Origin: Cadophora sp. MPI-SDFR-AT-0126
Lineage: Eukaryota > Ascomycota > Leotiomycetes > Helotiales > Ploettnerulaceae
Assembly (NCBI GenBank): GCA_020747065.1
Contig: JAGMVK010000013.1
Coordinates: 1,426,001-1,490,000, forward strand
Length of the DNA: 64,000 nucleotides
Direction of reading: 5' to 3'
In this document: positions 45,188-55,682 of the stretch, piece by piece
How the letters are laid out: each line of letters begins with the position of its first letter
Numbering within the stretch: position 1 is the stretch's first letter
Made by a program: the position numbers and the translations under genes
Notes under the pieces: model-generated
The model's database searches: none
Seen by the model: the letters and a program-made list of their open reading frames with translations, nothing else
Told to the model about the DNA's origin: nothing

Positions 45188-46213
45188 ATGGCCGTCCTCA
45201 AGTCCACCCCAACGGCTACGGCCACAGCGCCTATCCATCCTGCCTGCACAATCATAGCCAACAACCCAGAATACTACACCTACGTCAACGAACGCTGGTC
45301 TTTCTGCATCATCAAACAAACCTACAATTCCGACGGCCCAAACTTCACTACTCCCGCTTTCAAGCCAATCTACACCACCACCCCATCGCCAACCCCCAAC
45401 ACTTCAAAGTCCTCCCTCTCACCGGACAACAACGCCGCCATATCCGTCTACGTCCCAATCGGGATCATCGCCGCCATCCCCCTCGGCTTCTTCATCTACT
45501 GCCTCATCTCCAAAATCGCACGTGCCATCGAACAATACAAACGCCGACCACGGAGACTGGGAGGACGTCCTCTCCGTGTCGCTGCTTCAAATTATCCCCC
45601 TCCTCCAAGAAGGAGAACAGGCTTCCGAGATCTGAAGGCCTGGTTTTCCAAAAACCATACTTCTCTTCTCGGCAGGAGCAGCAACCAAGACCGATCTCTA
45701 GAATCGGCTGCTCCTCGTATGAGTCCGCTGCGACGAGGTCTTCATCGGATGCGAACGTTTGGGAAAAGTAATCCAAGAGTGCCCCCTCCGTATCAAAGTC
45801 CAGTACCGAGCCCGGATTTAGAACTCGATGCCCTACCCCCAGCATACCAATCAGTCGCCCACCTTCCTCCGCCTGCCCTCCCCCTCGCAGCGCATATCTC
45901 CGGCGGTGGTCATCAAAGGGCAAGAGTAAGTGATGATCCCACCAGCACCAGCCAAGCTCAATCTCACATACGAGCAATGGAGAGGCCGAGAAATGAGCCC
46001 CCGCCACCAGATTATCACGATAGACATAGGGATATTCTTTATATGAGCGAGACTGAGAGCGAGGGTGAGATTGGGAGCGAGTGGGAAGATAATTTAGAGA
46101 ATGACAATGAGGAGGGGCACGGGGATGTTGATGAATTGGCGGCTGTTAATGAGAGTGGGAGGATTTGGAATGAGTATTTTCGGTATGCGAATGCGGAGGG
46201 GCGTGGGGGATGA
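45188..46213 (+). CDS. Single-pass membrane protein with three PPxY motifs
   Basis: Single exon, 341 aa, ATG at 45188 (CACAATGG context). There is no signal peptide; residues 1-85 are Thr/Pro-rich with three Cys, then one membrane helix at about 86-109 (SVYVPIGIIAAIPLGFFIYC) followed by a basic flank (YKRRPRRLGGRP), so the long C-terminus should be cytosolic. The cytosolic part holds PPPY, PPAY and PPDY motifs, which match the PPxY consensus for WW domains. Such proteins often recruit Rsp5/NEDD4-type ubiquitin ligases; that role is inferred here. The tail is acidic. The family itself is not recognised; such type III single-pass proteins are frequent in filamentous ascomycetes. Confidence 0.7.
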   Translation: MAVLKSTPTATATAPIHPACTIIANNPEYYTYVNERWSFCIIKQTYNSDGPNFTTPAFKPIYTTTPSPTPNTSKSSLSPDNNAAISVYVPIGIIAAIPLGFFIYCLISKIARAIEQYKRRPRRLGGRPLRVAASNYPPPPRRRTGFRDLKAWFSKNHTSLLGRSSNQDRSLESAAPRMSPLRRGLHRMRTFGKSNPRVPPPYQSPVPSPDLELDALPPAYQSVAHLPPPALPLAAHISGGGHQRARVSDDPTSTSQAQSHIRAMERPRNEPPPPDYHDRHRDILYMSETESEGEIGSEWEDNLENDNEEGHGDVDELAAVNESGRIWNEYFRYANAEGRGG

Positions 46214-46850
46214 AGTATATCGATGTTGATGGGGTTTTATGCTTCGAGAGGTAGTCGGGGAATCAATGTGGGCAAGATTCCAGAAATCCTGCATGTTGGA
46301 CTGGTATTGGCACTCCAACACCGAGATGGCATAGATTATCTCATGCAGACCAAAATACTAGGATAGGACAGGACAGGACGCAGGTGTTCCATGAAACGGT
46401 GCCGAGAGCGAAGGCGACGCTGGCAAGGGAGGATGTGGAATTCGCTTAGAAGTAATTGAGATTGTTCAATGAAGAAATGGAGCGGCGAGGTCATCATTGG
46501 TGTGGATGTTTGGATTTGGCGGATTAGTATCACACCTTGAAGTCTAGATGAGTGGGCGTATGGGGGTAAGGTGACTGAGGCTGTGTATGTATCATGCTAG
46601 TATTTATATGTATATGTACAATAATCACACTACTTAATATTTATGTAATTATTCTGCCGTCGCGCTTGGTCCAGTCCTTTGATCCCTCCTTGGCGAAGCA
46701 TCCTCGGGAATAAACTCATGATGTCCGATGTGTGAATATCCCTCAAATTTGAACATCGAAAGACACTCATCCCCTCGAACACAGTCTATGAGTCCTCCAC
46801 AGCACAGAACCACATCCCTACACAACCCAACTTTGCAACCCCACCCTATT
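46214..46850. other. Convergent 3' flank, no gene
   Basis: About 640 bp between the PPxY gene (+) and the carboxylesterase (-). A short GGACAGGACAGGAC stretch is at about 46363-46378. Confidence 0.4.
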
Positions 46851-48714
46851 CTACTGCCCAACACTCGCCCCAATCCCACTCAAATACCCACACCTCACCC
46901 TCTGCTCTACAGGCACCCTCTCCATCCTCACCTCCTTCGGATCATTCGGGAAAAGTACTCTCTTCAAATCCACTGTTCCAAAAGTCTCCCAATCCGGCGA
47001 CGCAGCGAGTTTATAGGTATTCGGATCTTTACTCCTAATAAACGACGTCCAGTATGCTTGAATGGTGGGTATCAGTGCACTGTCTGGAAAACTGGACATT
47101 CCCCAGATACTGGATGTTGTCACGGCGTGTGTGACGCCGAGGCCGGATGCTGCGTTGGCGGTGGAGAGGACGTCCCAGCTACAAAAAAAAGTCAGTGGGG
47201 ATTTACTCGTACTGAGTGTATGATTTTGGCTTTGGGGAAGGGGAGAAGAGAAGATAGACGTACTGGTAGTTCCAGCTCAACGGCATCCCCTGTGCCAGGA
47301 TAGCAGAACTGATGTATATCCCGGGACAGTTATACCGCATCTCGCCATACGCATTAGCGCCCGTCCTAAAATACGCGCCTTTTCCGGGAAACTGCTCAGC
47401 TTGCGGATACAGAACATCAATATGCGCTAGCTGAGCTGTAGTCAATTTCGGAAAGTTGTCTCGTAGGAAATCATTCACGTCCTGCACGCTGGATAGATTG
47501 GCAGGCGTGAATACGGTGCCTTCGTTGGTGGTGGACCCGAAGATCGAGGGTATTTTGACGAATTTTCCTTGTGCGAAGAGGTTATATGTGTAGTCCGTTG
47601 TGAAAGTCCCGTCGATCGTGTTGCTCCACATGAAATTCGGAAGTCCGCCTGGTCCATCGGGATATGGTAGGTTGGGGTTGTTGGAAGCGAACGTCTCGAT
47701 GGGCGTCTCGCGGAGGCATTTCAATGTGTCAGGTGAGCTGGCGCAACCTACTCGCTTGACGAGGGCGTCGTATTGGTACTGCGATTCTGAGATAGTGAGT
47801 TGGTAGCCAAAAGATTGAGATTCTGCTGCGGCGGCGTGGAAGAGCTTGTCGTCTCTTCCGCCATAAGCTGTCATGTGTAGATCGACTGAAGCGCCGCCTG
47901 CTGATGCTCCACCTATTGTGACGTGTGTTGGATCGCCGCCGAACTGAGTTGTTAGATTAGACAGTCACTTGATGTCGGCTACTTACCAAGTGTATGTTCT
48001 TCTGAACCCATTGAAGAACCTTCCTCTGGTCCAAGTTTCCGTTGTTGAAATCCCCATTGGCTTCGACTTCTTTGCTGGCAAGGAATCCCCATGGACCAAC
48101 TCGGTAATTGAATGTGACGACAACGATATCACGGTCGCCAGCATTGATCAATTTGGTGGCATCCATATTTGGGTTTGCATTGGCGTTGAAACCGCCTCCT
48201 TGGAAGTAAACGTATACCGGATGTGGCTTCGTGTTGTCTGTTGGTGCATAGACATCCAGGAACAGACAGTCTTCTGATCTTGTAGTATTAAGACTTGTCG
48301 ATGGTGAGCTATGGCATACAGGCCCATGCTATCCAAATTAGTATGAGTCCGCTGACATGGACAGAAACATACCTGGTTTGCAACCTGAAGAGTATAATTC
48401 ACAGGAGGATCCCTCGGGGCTCTGAATCTCAGATCCCCCACCGGAGCAGCAGCATATCGAATCCCAAACCATTGCGTGATACCTTTCTCACCACGCACAC
48501 CCTTATACTTGGAGTATCCAAGATCAACAGTCAAGGGTACACTACTATGCGGGTGAGAATGCGCCAGACCAAAATAAAGACCGCACACGAGAGCAGGGAT
48601 CAACAACATGATGAACAACAATGACACTATACAGAGCCAGAAGTGACGAGGACGGGTTTCTTGTAGCTGTGCGAGTTTCCCCACGGGGTCGAGGCGGGAG
48701 ATGTACCCCGCCAT
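46851..48714 (-). CDS. Type-B carboxylesterase with N-terminal membrane anchor
   Basis: Model complement(join(46851..47178,47264..47943,47987..48328,48373..48714)), 563 aa from ATG 48714; the frame is open a further 35 codons upstream, so an earlier start or an upstream exon is possible. Residues about 26-48 form a membrane helix (FWLCIVSLLFIMLLIPALVCG) after a short basic/cytosolic segment, giving a type II anchor instead of a cleaved signal. Alpha/beta-hydrolase motifs: KYKGVRGEKGITQWFGIRYA, SEDCLFLDVYAP, PVYVYFQGGGFNANA, VVVTFNYRVGPWGFLAS, GGASAGGAS (nucleophile Ser242), NEGTVF (acid) and VTHAV (His). The three introns (43-85 bp) keep frame. Substrate unknown; extracellular or lumenal ester hydrolysis is likely. 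Confidence 0.9.
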
Positions 48715-50009
48715 ATGTAGGTGAAGGGAAGGGTTGGCAGGGACGGAGGGGTACTCGCTTGGACGAAGTCGGTGACAGGTCGCGGGGTATTGACAATCTT
48801 GGAAATGCCCTTGCGGCAATTCTCATGGTGATCTGACTCGTGGAGTAGTGCTTTGGTCAATTGGCATGGCTAGCTTCCCGAAGGATAGTACGAAGATACG
48901 AACCATGCGATTCTCTCAGTCCAGATCAGCTTTGAGTGACAGCCGACCTTCGAAACTAACGACATCGTTTCAACATTTCTGGAAAACTGTTACGCATAAC
49001 CTAGGACGTTGTCAGTACCATGTTCCAGGTGTATACATCAATCGTCGTCAATCGACTCCAAAGCTACCATTGAGTGCCTTCAGTATAATGTACCTCTCTT
49101 AGACATAGGCCATCCTCATTCAACCCAAACACTTGTTGAAGATTCATCTGGACTCGCGGAAAGGCGGACGTCGGCATCAGAAAAATGACCGAAGAGAACG
49201 GGTGAAGTTGGTAGTCCAACTAGGCACTTACTAGCTTGACATTTTGTTCCCCCAATGTAAAATGGGCCGAGGAGAGGCCGTTCGCACTCACTTAGCGCAG
49301 CTAGAGAAGAAGGGCACACGACTCGCGGTCTTTGTGTGAAGAGTCAGATGACAGACGTTCGGCTGAGGATTATCCGGACAAACATGGGGGAAGTAAAAGA
49401 GGCAGGGAAAGCTGCAAGTAAATAGGAAAAAGTTCAAGCTTTTTTGGAGGCTGGGGTGCCGAGGCACTGACCATGATATCCCCACCTAACTTTTTCGGGT
49501 CCGCTCTGGGAGATTCCCGAGATTGGCTGGAAGAGGGAAAACACTTGACTGGTTGCTTTGTAAACTATTCAATATTGAACTGTGGCGATCGCAGTAGATC
49601 CGTGGAGTCGGTTGCTGAATGACAGGCTGCAGATTATAAATTCTGATGCGAAAGAGGCAGACAATGCAGGGAAGAGAGAGCAATTGCCATTCGAAAGAGT
49701 AGCGTCTGGATCCATGAAAGACGTATATATATACTTGTATATTTGTTCAGATTGTTAGCGGCCGGAACTCCATATTCGAACGATTCTCCACCTCGTTCCA
49801 TAAAATATAAAATGTCAACACATCACCCCGTGGGTACCCTTATGGACCGATCCCAAATTGCGGGAAACGATCTTTGGTAAAGACCTCCCATGACATCTAA
49901 ATATACGCCATCCAAACCACAGAACTTTCCTATGCTTCGTAAGCACACACTCATCTCATTCCATGATATCGTTCCGCCGGTGCGCTATTCAACGTCCGTC
50001 GAGCTTCAC
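48715..50009. other. Intergenic region, no supportable gene
   Basis: About 1.3 kb. Probably contains the true 5' end of the carboxylesterase gene, which stays in frame up to 48819. No other gene is supported. Confidence 0.4.
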
Positions 50010-51034
50010 CTATCTATCCCAGGATCCTATCACAACGGCTTTACCTGAATTTTGGACTTCCTGATCAATACTCTGCTCCACCAGGAGCAAAAGTTGCGTA
50101 GTATTGATAACCAATTCTAGAGTTGTTAGCGTCAACCAGAACGCAAAGCTCAGAGTCGGTAAAAGGCTTACCCTCATACTGCAACGAATAGCTAACAGCA
50201 GGATCCTCATCCTTCCTCACCAACACCGGCGTATCCTCCTCCCTCTCCACAACCCTCAATCTCAATCCCACAGTCTCACTATTATCCGCCCACCGCAGCC
50301 TCTCGCCCCTCTGCCTCGCCGTCTCCGCACTACTCTCTCCATTATTTCCCTGCAGTTCAGCCCTCGCGCGCTCCGCAAGCCACTCCCTCCATATCCGCAG
50401 TATGCTATCCCCGATATTGACGGAGCTGAGGAAGAGGCCGCGCTTGGGTCCGACTTTGACTAGGCTTGTGATGGTCTGCAGTTGGGAGAACAGCTCGTGC
50501 GATTCGAGGTGGATGTTCTGGCACACGAACTGATCGTGTTGATCGACCAGGCCGTTTGGGACTGAGAATGATCCGCCTGCTGGGTGGGATCGCACGAGTT
50601 TTCGATCGCTATCTGGTTTCAGGGGTAGAAAGTGCGAGTACAGCGACTTAAGCTTCCCCAGCTTGCCAACCGCGTTGTCATCGTCTTGTATCTGCTTCTC
50701 GGCAGAGGAAGAGTCGAGGGGGTGTGTGCCGATGAAGTCGCAGAAGAGGTAGGGAGTGGAGAGTTTTGTGGAGGGATGGAAGCATTCGAGGATGAGTTTG
50801 TGGTCTTTGAGCTGTGCTGTTTCGAGGAGTCGATGGTGGAGGATACGGACTATGAGAGAGTGGAAGCGCTGCGAGACGAGGGTTATGGGGAGGAGTTCGA
50901 GGGTGCGGAATGTGGAGAGTATGGAGATGAGGATCTGGTAAAGTTAATCACGAGTTAAGGAGTAGGAGAGGACTACAAACCTCGTTGGGGAGAGAGCCAA
51001 TTCCAGCGGATTCAACCATCTTGTCGACTTGCAT
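50010..51034 (-). CDS. F-box domain protein
   Basis: Model complement(join(50010..50116,50172..50934,50981..51034)), 307 aa, ATG at 51034. The F-box spans about residues 9-50: IGSLPNE, then across a 46-bp intron ILISILSTFRTLELLPITLVSQRFHSLIVRILHHRL. The rest (LVSQ through SWDR) has no repeat type I can name. The last 55-bp intron (50117-50171) has a GTAAGC donor and a GCTAAC branch; splicing gives YEELVINTTQLLLLVEQSID, while reading through it gives a shorter alternative end at 50065. F-box proteins recruit substrates to SCF ubiquitin ligases; the substrate is unknown. Confidence 0.85.
50117..50171 (-). other. Alternative last intron of F-box gene
   Basis: 55 bp, GTAAGC..GCTAACAACTCTAG. If retained, the frame stays open for 35 more codons and ends at 50065, replacing the helix LLLLVEQSIDQEVQ with a different tail. 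Confidence 0.6.
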
Positions 51035-52553
51035 TGCAAAAGAGAGAAGAAAAACAAAGAGATAATCCCGAGCAGAGGAAGGGAGTCAAGGAAACTTGTG
51101 GTATTTCTATATCAAATCGAGATGGGGATCAATATGGGTGTTGGTATTGGAAGGATAAAGCCGCCTCGCAGTATCTATTTGTGTATTGGTCTTCGTCCCG
51201 ATATCCTTCGATGTCCAGAAGTTTCGGGTCCTATGCCGATCTACAGTCAGCAACTATCCTGCGTGTTTGTCCTAGTAAAGGTCTCAGCTTACAATCAGCT
51301 CCGTCCTAATCTAGAGAGCGTGCAGGAGCGACCTTCTTTGAGACGATGTTGGGACTGATGGCTGCCGTTGCCGTGATCCGGAAAGGAGAGATAATTTGGT
51401 GGATGTGTTTTGTAATGGAACTGCGATGAAGTTATTCGCAGCATGATTCATTCCTTCATTCATTGGAGGGGAACGTGATGACGGTGTGGTGTGCCCCCCA
51501 ATTGCGATAAGCATCCCTGCTTCTTGGCTTGCATCTGCCTTATGTCCGAATTACGGGGGCAGTGGAGGTCGTCCGCCTTTTCAAAGCTCGCTTGTTTGTT
51601 TTTTTTGTCTTGCTTTGTTGCGATTCGATAATTCAGTCGGATTTGAGGCTACCCTTTGTTCGGAGGATTAAGTACCCAGATCATGATTTCTCTAACTTGA
51701 TGAGAATGGTTTCCAAAGCTGCTCCAGCTGCCGTCATTCGGCCTTACAAATGCAAGTCTACTCATCGGGTGCGAAACCGAGTGGGGATTCGGTGAGCGAT
51801 TTTCAAATTAGGAGAGCCTTAGCTTCGTCTCAGAGAGACATATCCCATTGCTGGTTTGATGCTGTAGACCACCTCTAGGATCTATTGATTATGGTGGCAG
51901 GATCTTCATTTTTTTCCCCTTCCGTTCATAGCTGGGAACGGGGTGAGTAGATCTGTCACTTTTTTCTTTATTGAAATTAGTCAATTACCTTGTATGTTCC
52001 TGAGGGTAGCCCTACGTACCTGTCTCACTAAGAAGTGCCCAAATAAATGATTCCACCATCCAGCGATGAAGCCGAGCCATCATGCTTCAGTCAGTGAGGC
52101 AAAAGCTTTGAGAGAGGATCACCCGCAGAAGCATGGGGGATCAGACATACTCTCCATCCAGCCTCGGTCTACCCGCATCTCGTGCTCTTCTAAGCAAAAA
52201 CTCAAAGTATCAAACGGAAAATGCTGAAGTTATTCCCACATGGGACAAGCAAGACACCACATGGCCACGACCCCCACGTCTAGCGCGCTAAGACTTTAGT
52301 GCGTCATTTGGCGGGGTGGCCCGGACAGGGGTCTTGATTCGTGTTTTGTTGATGAGCAAACTGCCGACACACCTGCACACCTGCACATCTGCACTTCTTC
52401 CATGATCATTCAAACCCAAAACAACAATCACAGCTCTTCTTTGTGCCCGGACTACTTATATCAATCTGCTCTGCTTCTGCCACCCCTCAACATTCTCTTA
52501 TCTTTTCACTTTCAAGCTTCTACAGAAAATTCGGCTTCTGAACGTGGGGCAAG
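51035..52553. other. Divergent promoter region, 1.5 kb
   Basis: Between the F-box (-) and HD-domain (+) genes. Contains three 8-bp units, CACACCTG (52368-52375), CACACCTG (52376-52383), CACATCTG (52384-52391), about 165 bp before the HD-gene ATG. No gene supported. Confidence 0.45.
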
Positions 52554-53455
52554 ATGACTGCAAACGGTGAAATGAAGAGTAATGCGGATGCTGCCGCAGG
52601 TAAGCTGTCAACTTAGCAAAAGAAGGGGATGTACTGACCAAAGTAGCACCAGATGTCTTAACTGCCAAACATGTGAACTCATCATGGTCTGTCGAAGCAG
52701 TCGTTGCGACCATTCCCGGAGGTCCACCGCAAACGGATTCAACTTCTCCCGTCCCCTTCTTCCACATGCTCGAGCGCCTGAAGACTACCAAGCGTGAAGG
52801 CTGGCGCAGATTTGGGATCATCCAGTAAGTTGTTTTCTGCGACCAAAGAGCATATCTAATATCCCACAGCGGTGAATCGATTTCCGACCACATGTACCGA
52901 ATGTCCATCATAACCATGCTTGCTCCTCCCTCCCTCTCCTCGAAGCTCAACATCCCACGCTGCACCAAGATGGCCCTAGTACACGACATGGCAGAAGCTT
53001 TGGTCGGTGATATCACACCCGTTGATGGTGTTGCGAAGGACGAGAAGAACCGTCGAGAGAGCACAACCATGGACTATTTCACTAAGAGTCTGCTTGGCCG
53101 CGTAAACGGGGGGATCACCGGTGAAGAGCTGAAGGCTGTCTGGCTGGAGTACGAGGACTCTGAGACACTGGAAAGTCAGTTCGTGCATGATGTGGATAAG
53201 ATCGAGTTGATCCTGCAGATGGTGGAGTATGAACGTATTCACGAGCGGAAGTTGGACTTAGGAGAGTTTTCTTGGGTCGCTACACGCATTGTCATGCCGG
53301 AAGTCAAGGAATGGAGTGATGAGTTGTTGAGGGAGAGAGAGCAGTTCTGGGCTGGACAGGAGCATACCACTTATACCGAAGAGGGCTCTGAGGTTCGTGC
53401 TGGACATTTGGAGTATTATTCCAAGCCGGCACCCAAGACCAATGGCGCTGCTTGA
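52554..53455 (+). CDS. HD-domain 5'-nucleotidase-like protein (YGK1/HDDC2 family)
   Basis: Model join(52554..52599,52647..52824,52870..53455), 269 aa. The N-terminal 40 residues are variable. HD core: FFHMLERLKTTKREGWRRFGI, then HGESISDHMYRMSIITMLA (the H of the first motif is restored across the second intron), KMALVHDMAEALVGDITPVD (HD pair), and FVHDVDKIELILQMVEYE (final Asp). The three metal-binding positions (H...HD...D) are all present. Family members remove phosphate from 5'-deoxynucleotides. Introns of 47 and 45 bp have standard ends. C-terminus ends YSKPAPKTNGAA. Likely cytosolic housekeeping enzyme. Confidence 0.9.
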
Positions 53456-54179
53456 TTGGAGGGCTTGGGCACGGGAAAAGTTTGTGAGGGTAGATTTTTG
53501 TGTGATTAATGATACCTTGGACGTGCAATACATAACGATAGAAGAGGTTTCCTGAAGAAACGATGGTCACAGCTCGAGTTGCCTTCTCTTGAACCACCTA
53601 TAACTTCCATTTTGACAATGGCTGATTTTCACCGTTACCATAGAGGATAATCACTGTTCAGATGGACCGAGTTGCAGTGTTTGGTTATTCTATCTCCACC
53701 AGTCCATTCCATTTGATCTACACAACCGATTGTCGTTAAATGCAATTCGTCTATTTCCAATCCACTTCGCAACAATTTCGGATGAAGTTCTGTTGACACA
53801 GCGGGGCATTACTGTAGCAACGCGCCAAATCTGCCCAATCACGAGTCGCATTCAACCAAACTTGAGCCTCGCACCCAACGGCAGCCACCTCATTATCGTG
53901 GTATTATCGCATGGAAAGTAATATCACCAAAGTCCCTCCAGCGTCATACCTTGCCTGCGCATCTTTCGAGCTATTGCTGCGACATCCATTATCGCCCTGA
54001 TTGCCTGGAATAGCTTCCAGAGCCTCGTTCGGTCAGCCTCGGCTTTTGTTTGCTTTCCAGCTCGCCTTGCACCAACACGCCTCGCCCTGAACATCTCCAA
54101 GTCGTCGTCATCATCACTGACGAACACATGCAACACAACAAGATCCTGCCCAGCAGTTGAGATCTGTATCAGCACAAAG
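53456..54179. other. Intergenic region, no gene
   Basis: About 720 bp with only short frames. A minus-strand frame at 53924-54400 overlaps the 5' end of the next gene and is taken as a shadow. Confidence 0.45.
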
Positions 54180-55682
54180 ATGGCGAACTCTCCCTCCGCG
54201 ATGCCTGGCGCATTCAATTTCCACACTGCAAGTCGCGACACCGCACCTCCACGACTATCTGGCGCAAAATCCCACGTCTTCCAACCACCACGTACGCCTA
54301 GCGCATCAGCATCCTCCTCCTTAATCCTCACTCGAAGTACAACCAGCGTGATGTCGATATCGTCGGCGGGAGATAGGAGCCCGAAGCTGGGACCGCGCAA
54401 AAGGACGCTGGAGGATTACCATGAGGGAACTGGAGTCGAGACACCGAGAAATGGATATGCGATTGACAGCGAGGATTGGTCTGCCATGGGAGACCTGGAT
54501 GGAAGGACTCCTGGATCGCCGAAGCCATTTGTCAATACCAGATACCAACTTGCGGGAGGCATGGATACCCCCAGTCTGGCTGCGCAGCATGCAACTGACA
54601 TGCAGAGTCAGTATGGTGATGTAGGATATAGGAAGAGCTTAGCAGATGCGGATAGGCCGTCAAGGAGAGAGCTATGGGGAGAGCAGGGAGATGCAGGCGA
54701 TTATTTTGGGCGCGAGTGTAATGGTCGGGGGAGATACAGCCAGGGCTTCAACGACAGTCCGCGCGGAGAAGGCTGGAGCAAGACTGCGATTCAGGTTGCG
54801 GGTGCTGTTGTTGGGAAGGCGTGGGAGTTTTGCAAAAGTAGCGCAGCTGTTTTTCGTGGTTTCCAGGCTGGTGGCGGTACGAGATACCAAATTAACCCAT
54901 CTGAAACTTTCGAGCCGGTCGAGCAGAGTATGTGGGAGGAGAAAGACGAGTTTCGAGATAGGGAATCGACACCTCTGCCAGGACAATATCCCATCGAGGA
55001 GCTGAATTACATTCCCGACTATATGGACCATCCAACGCCCGAGCATACACCTCCACGTCCGTCGAAGCGGCGACAGATCAGTGCCAATCAGGAGAATGCG
55101 GTGAATGCGAACGAAGAGCTTGCGAAGAACTGGGTTGTGGTTCCTCCAACAATCACACCGTCAAAAGCCCCAGCACAACCAAGACTCTCAAGATTCAGCC
55201 AACCGACCGCCTCATCTAATTCTCGCCGCTCCCTCGCAAGTACCGCACGACCTGCATCTCGCGCTGGGTTTGGTACTCCAGTATCAGCTCGCAGACCTGG
55301 ACTCTCTACACAAAGTTCTCGCATATCGCACGCAGGATCTCCAGCTCTGAACGCAGGTCGAGGAGCCTCATACGCATCACCACGCTCGCCAGCCAACTCA
55401 GCAAGCAGAATCCCCCGCGCAACAGGCAGCCCACTTCGCAACGCAAACGCCCCACCACAAGAGAGTCCCGCAGCGAAAGAAGCCAAACGATGGGCAGCTC
55501 TCAAGAAGAAAGAGGAGCGCGAAGCAGACGAGAGTATTCGCCGCCTGGATGCCCAGCTCAAGGCTATGATCCGCGAAGGCAAGGAGGCGCTAGGTACGAA
55601 GATCGAGGTGGATATCGAGGATGATGCAGATATGAAACCTACACGTTCACGGCCTGGAAATAGCAGGAAGTGGGCTTTTTAA
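54180..55682 (+). CDS. Conserved-looking disordered hypothetical protein, 500 aa
   Basis: Single exon, ATG at 54180 (AAGATGG). Family not recognised. The N-terminus contains RKRTLEDYHEGTGVETPRNG and is Ser/Thr/Pro-rich. A more ordered patch is GWSKTAIQVAGAVVGKAWEFC followed by KSSAAVFRGFQAGGGTRYQI (about residues 200-240), which looks amphipathic and may be a membrane-associating or folded segment. Residues about 330-430 are Ser/Arg/Pro-rich (ASSNSRRSLASTARPASRAG), and near the C-terminus is a short coiled-coil candidate (EAKRWAALKKKEEREADESIRRLDAQLKAMIREGKEAL). The many SP/TP sites suggest phosphorylation, which is inferred only. Confidence 0.7.
   Translation: MANSPSAMPGAFNFHTASRDTAPPRLSGAKSHVFQPPRTPSASASSSLILTRSTTSVMSISSAGDRSPKLGPRKRTLEDYHEGTGVETPRNGYAIDSEDWSAMGDLDGRTPGSPKPFVNTRYQLAGGMDTPSLAAQHATDMQSQYGDVGYRKSLADADRPSRRELWGEQGDAGDYFGRECNGRGRYSQGFNDSPRGEGWSKTAIQVAGAVVGKAWEFCKSSAAVFRGFQAGGGTRYQINPSETFEPVEQSMWEEKDEFRDRESTPLPGQYPIEELNYIPDYMDHPTPEHTPPRPSKRRQISANQENAVNANEELAKNWVVVPPTITPSKAPAQPRLSRFSQPTASSNSRRSLASTARPASRAGFGTPVSARRPGLSTQSSRISHAGSPALNAGRGASYASPRSPANSASRIPRATGSPLRNANAPPQESPAAKEAKRWAALKKKEEREADESIRRLDAQLKAMIREGKEALGTKIEVDIEDDADMKPTRSRPGNSRKWAF

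Noticed and set aside
53924..54400. Minus-strand 158-codon frame overlapping the start of the 500-aa gene
   Set aside because: Overlaps a better-supported coding exon on the + strand and lacks motifs.
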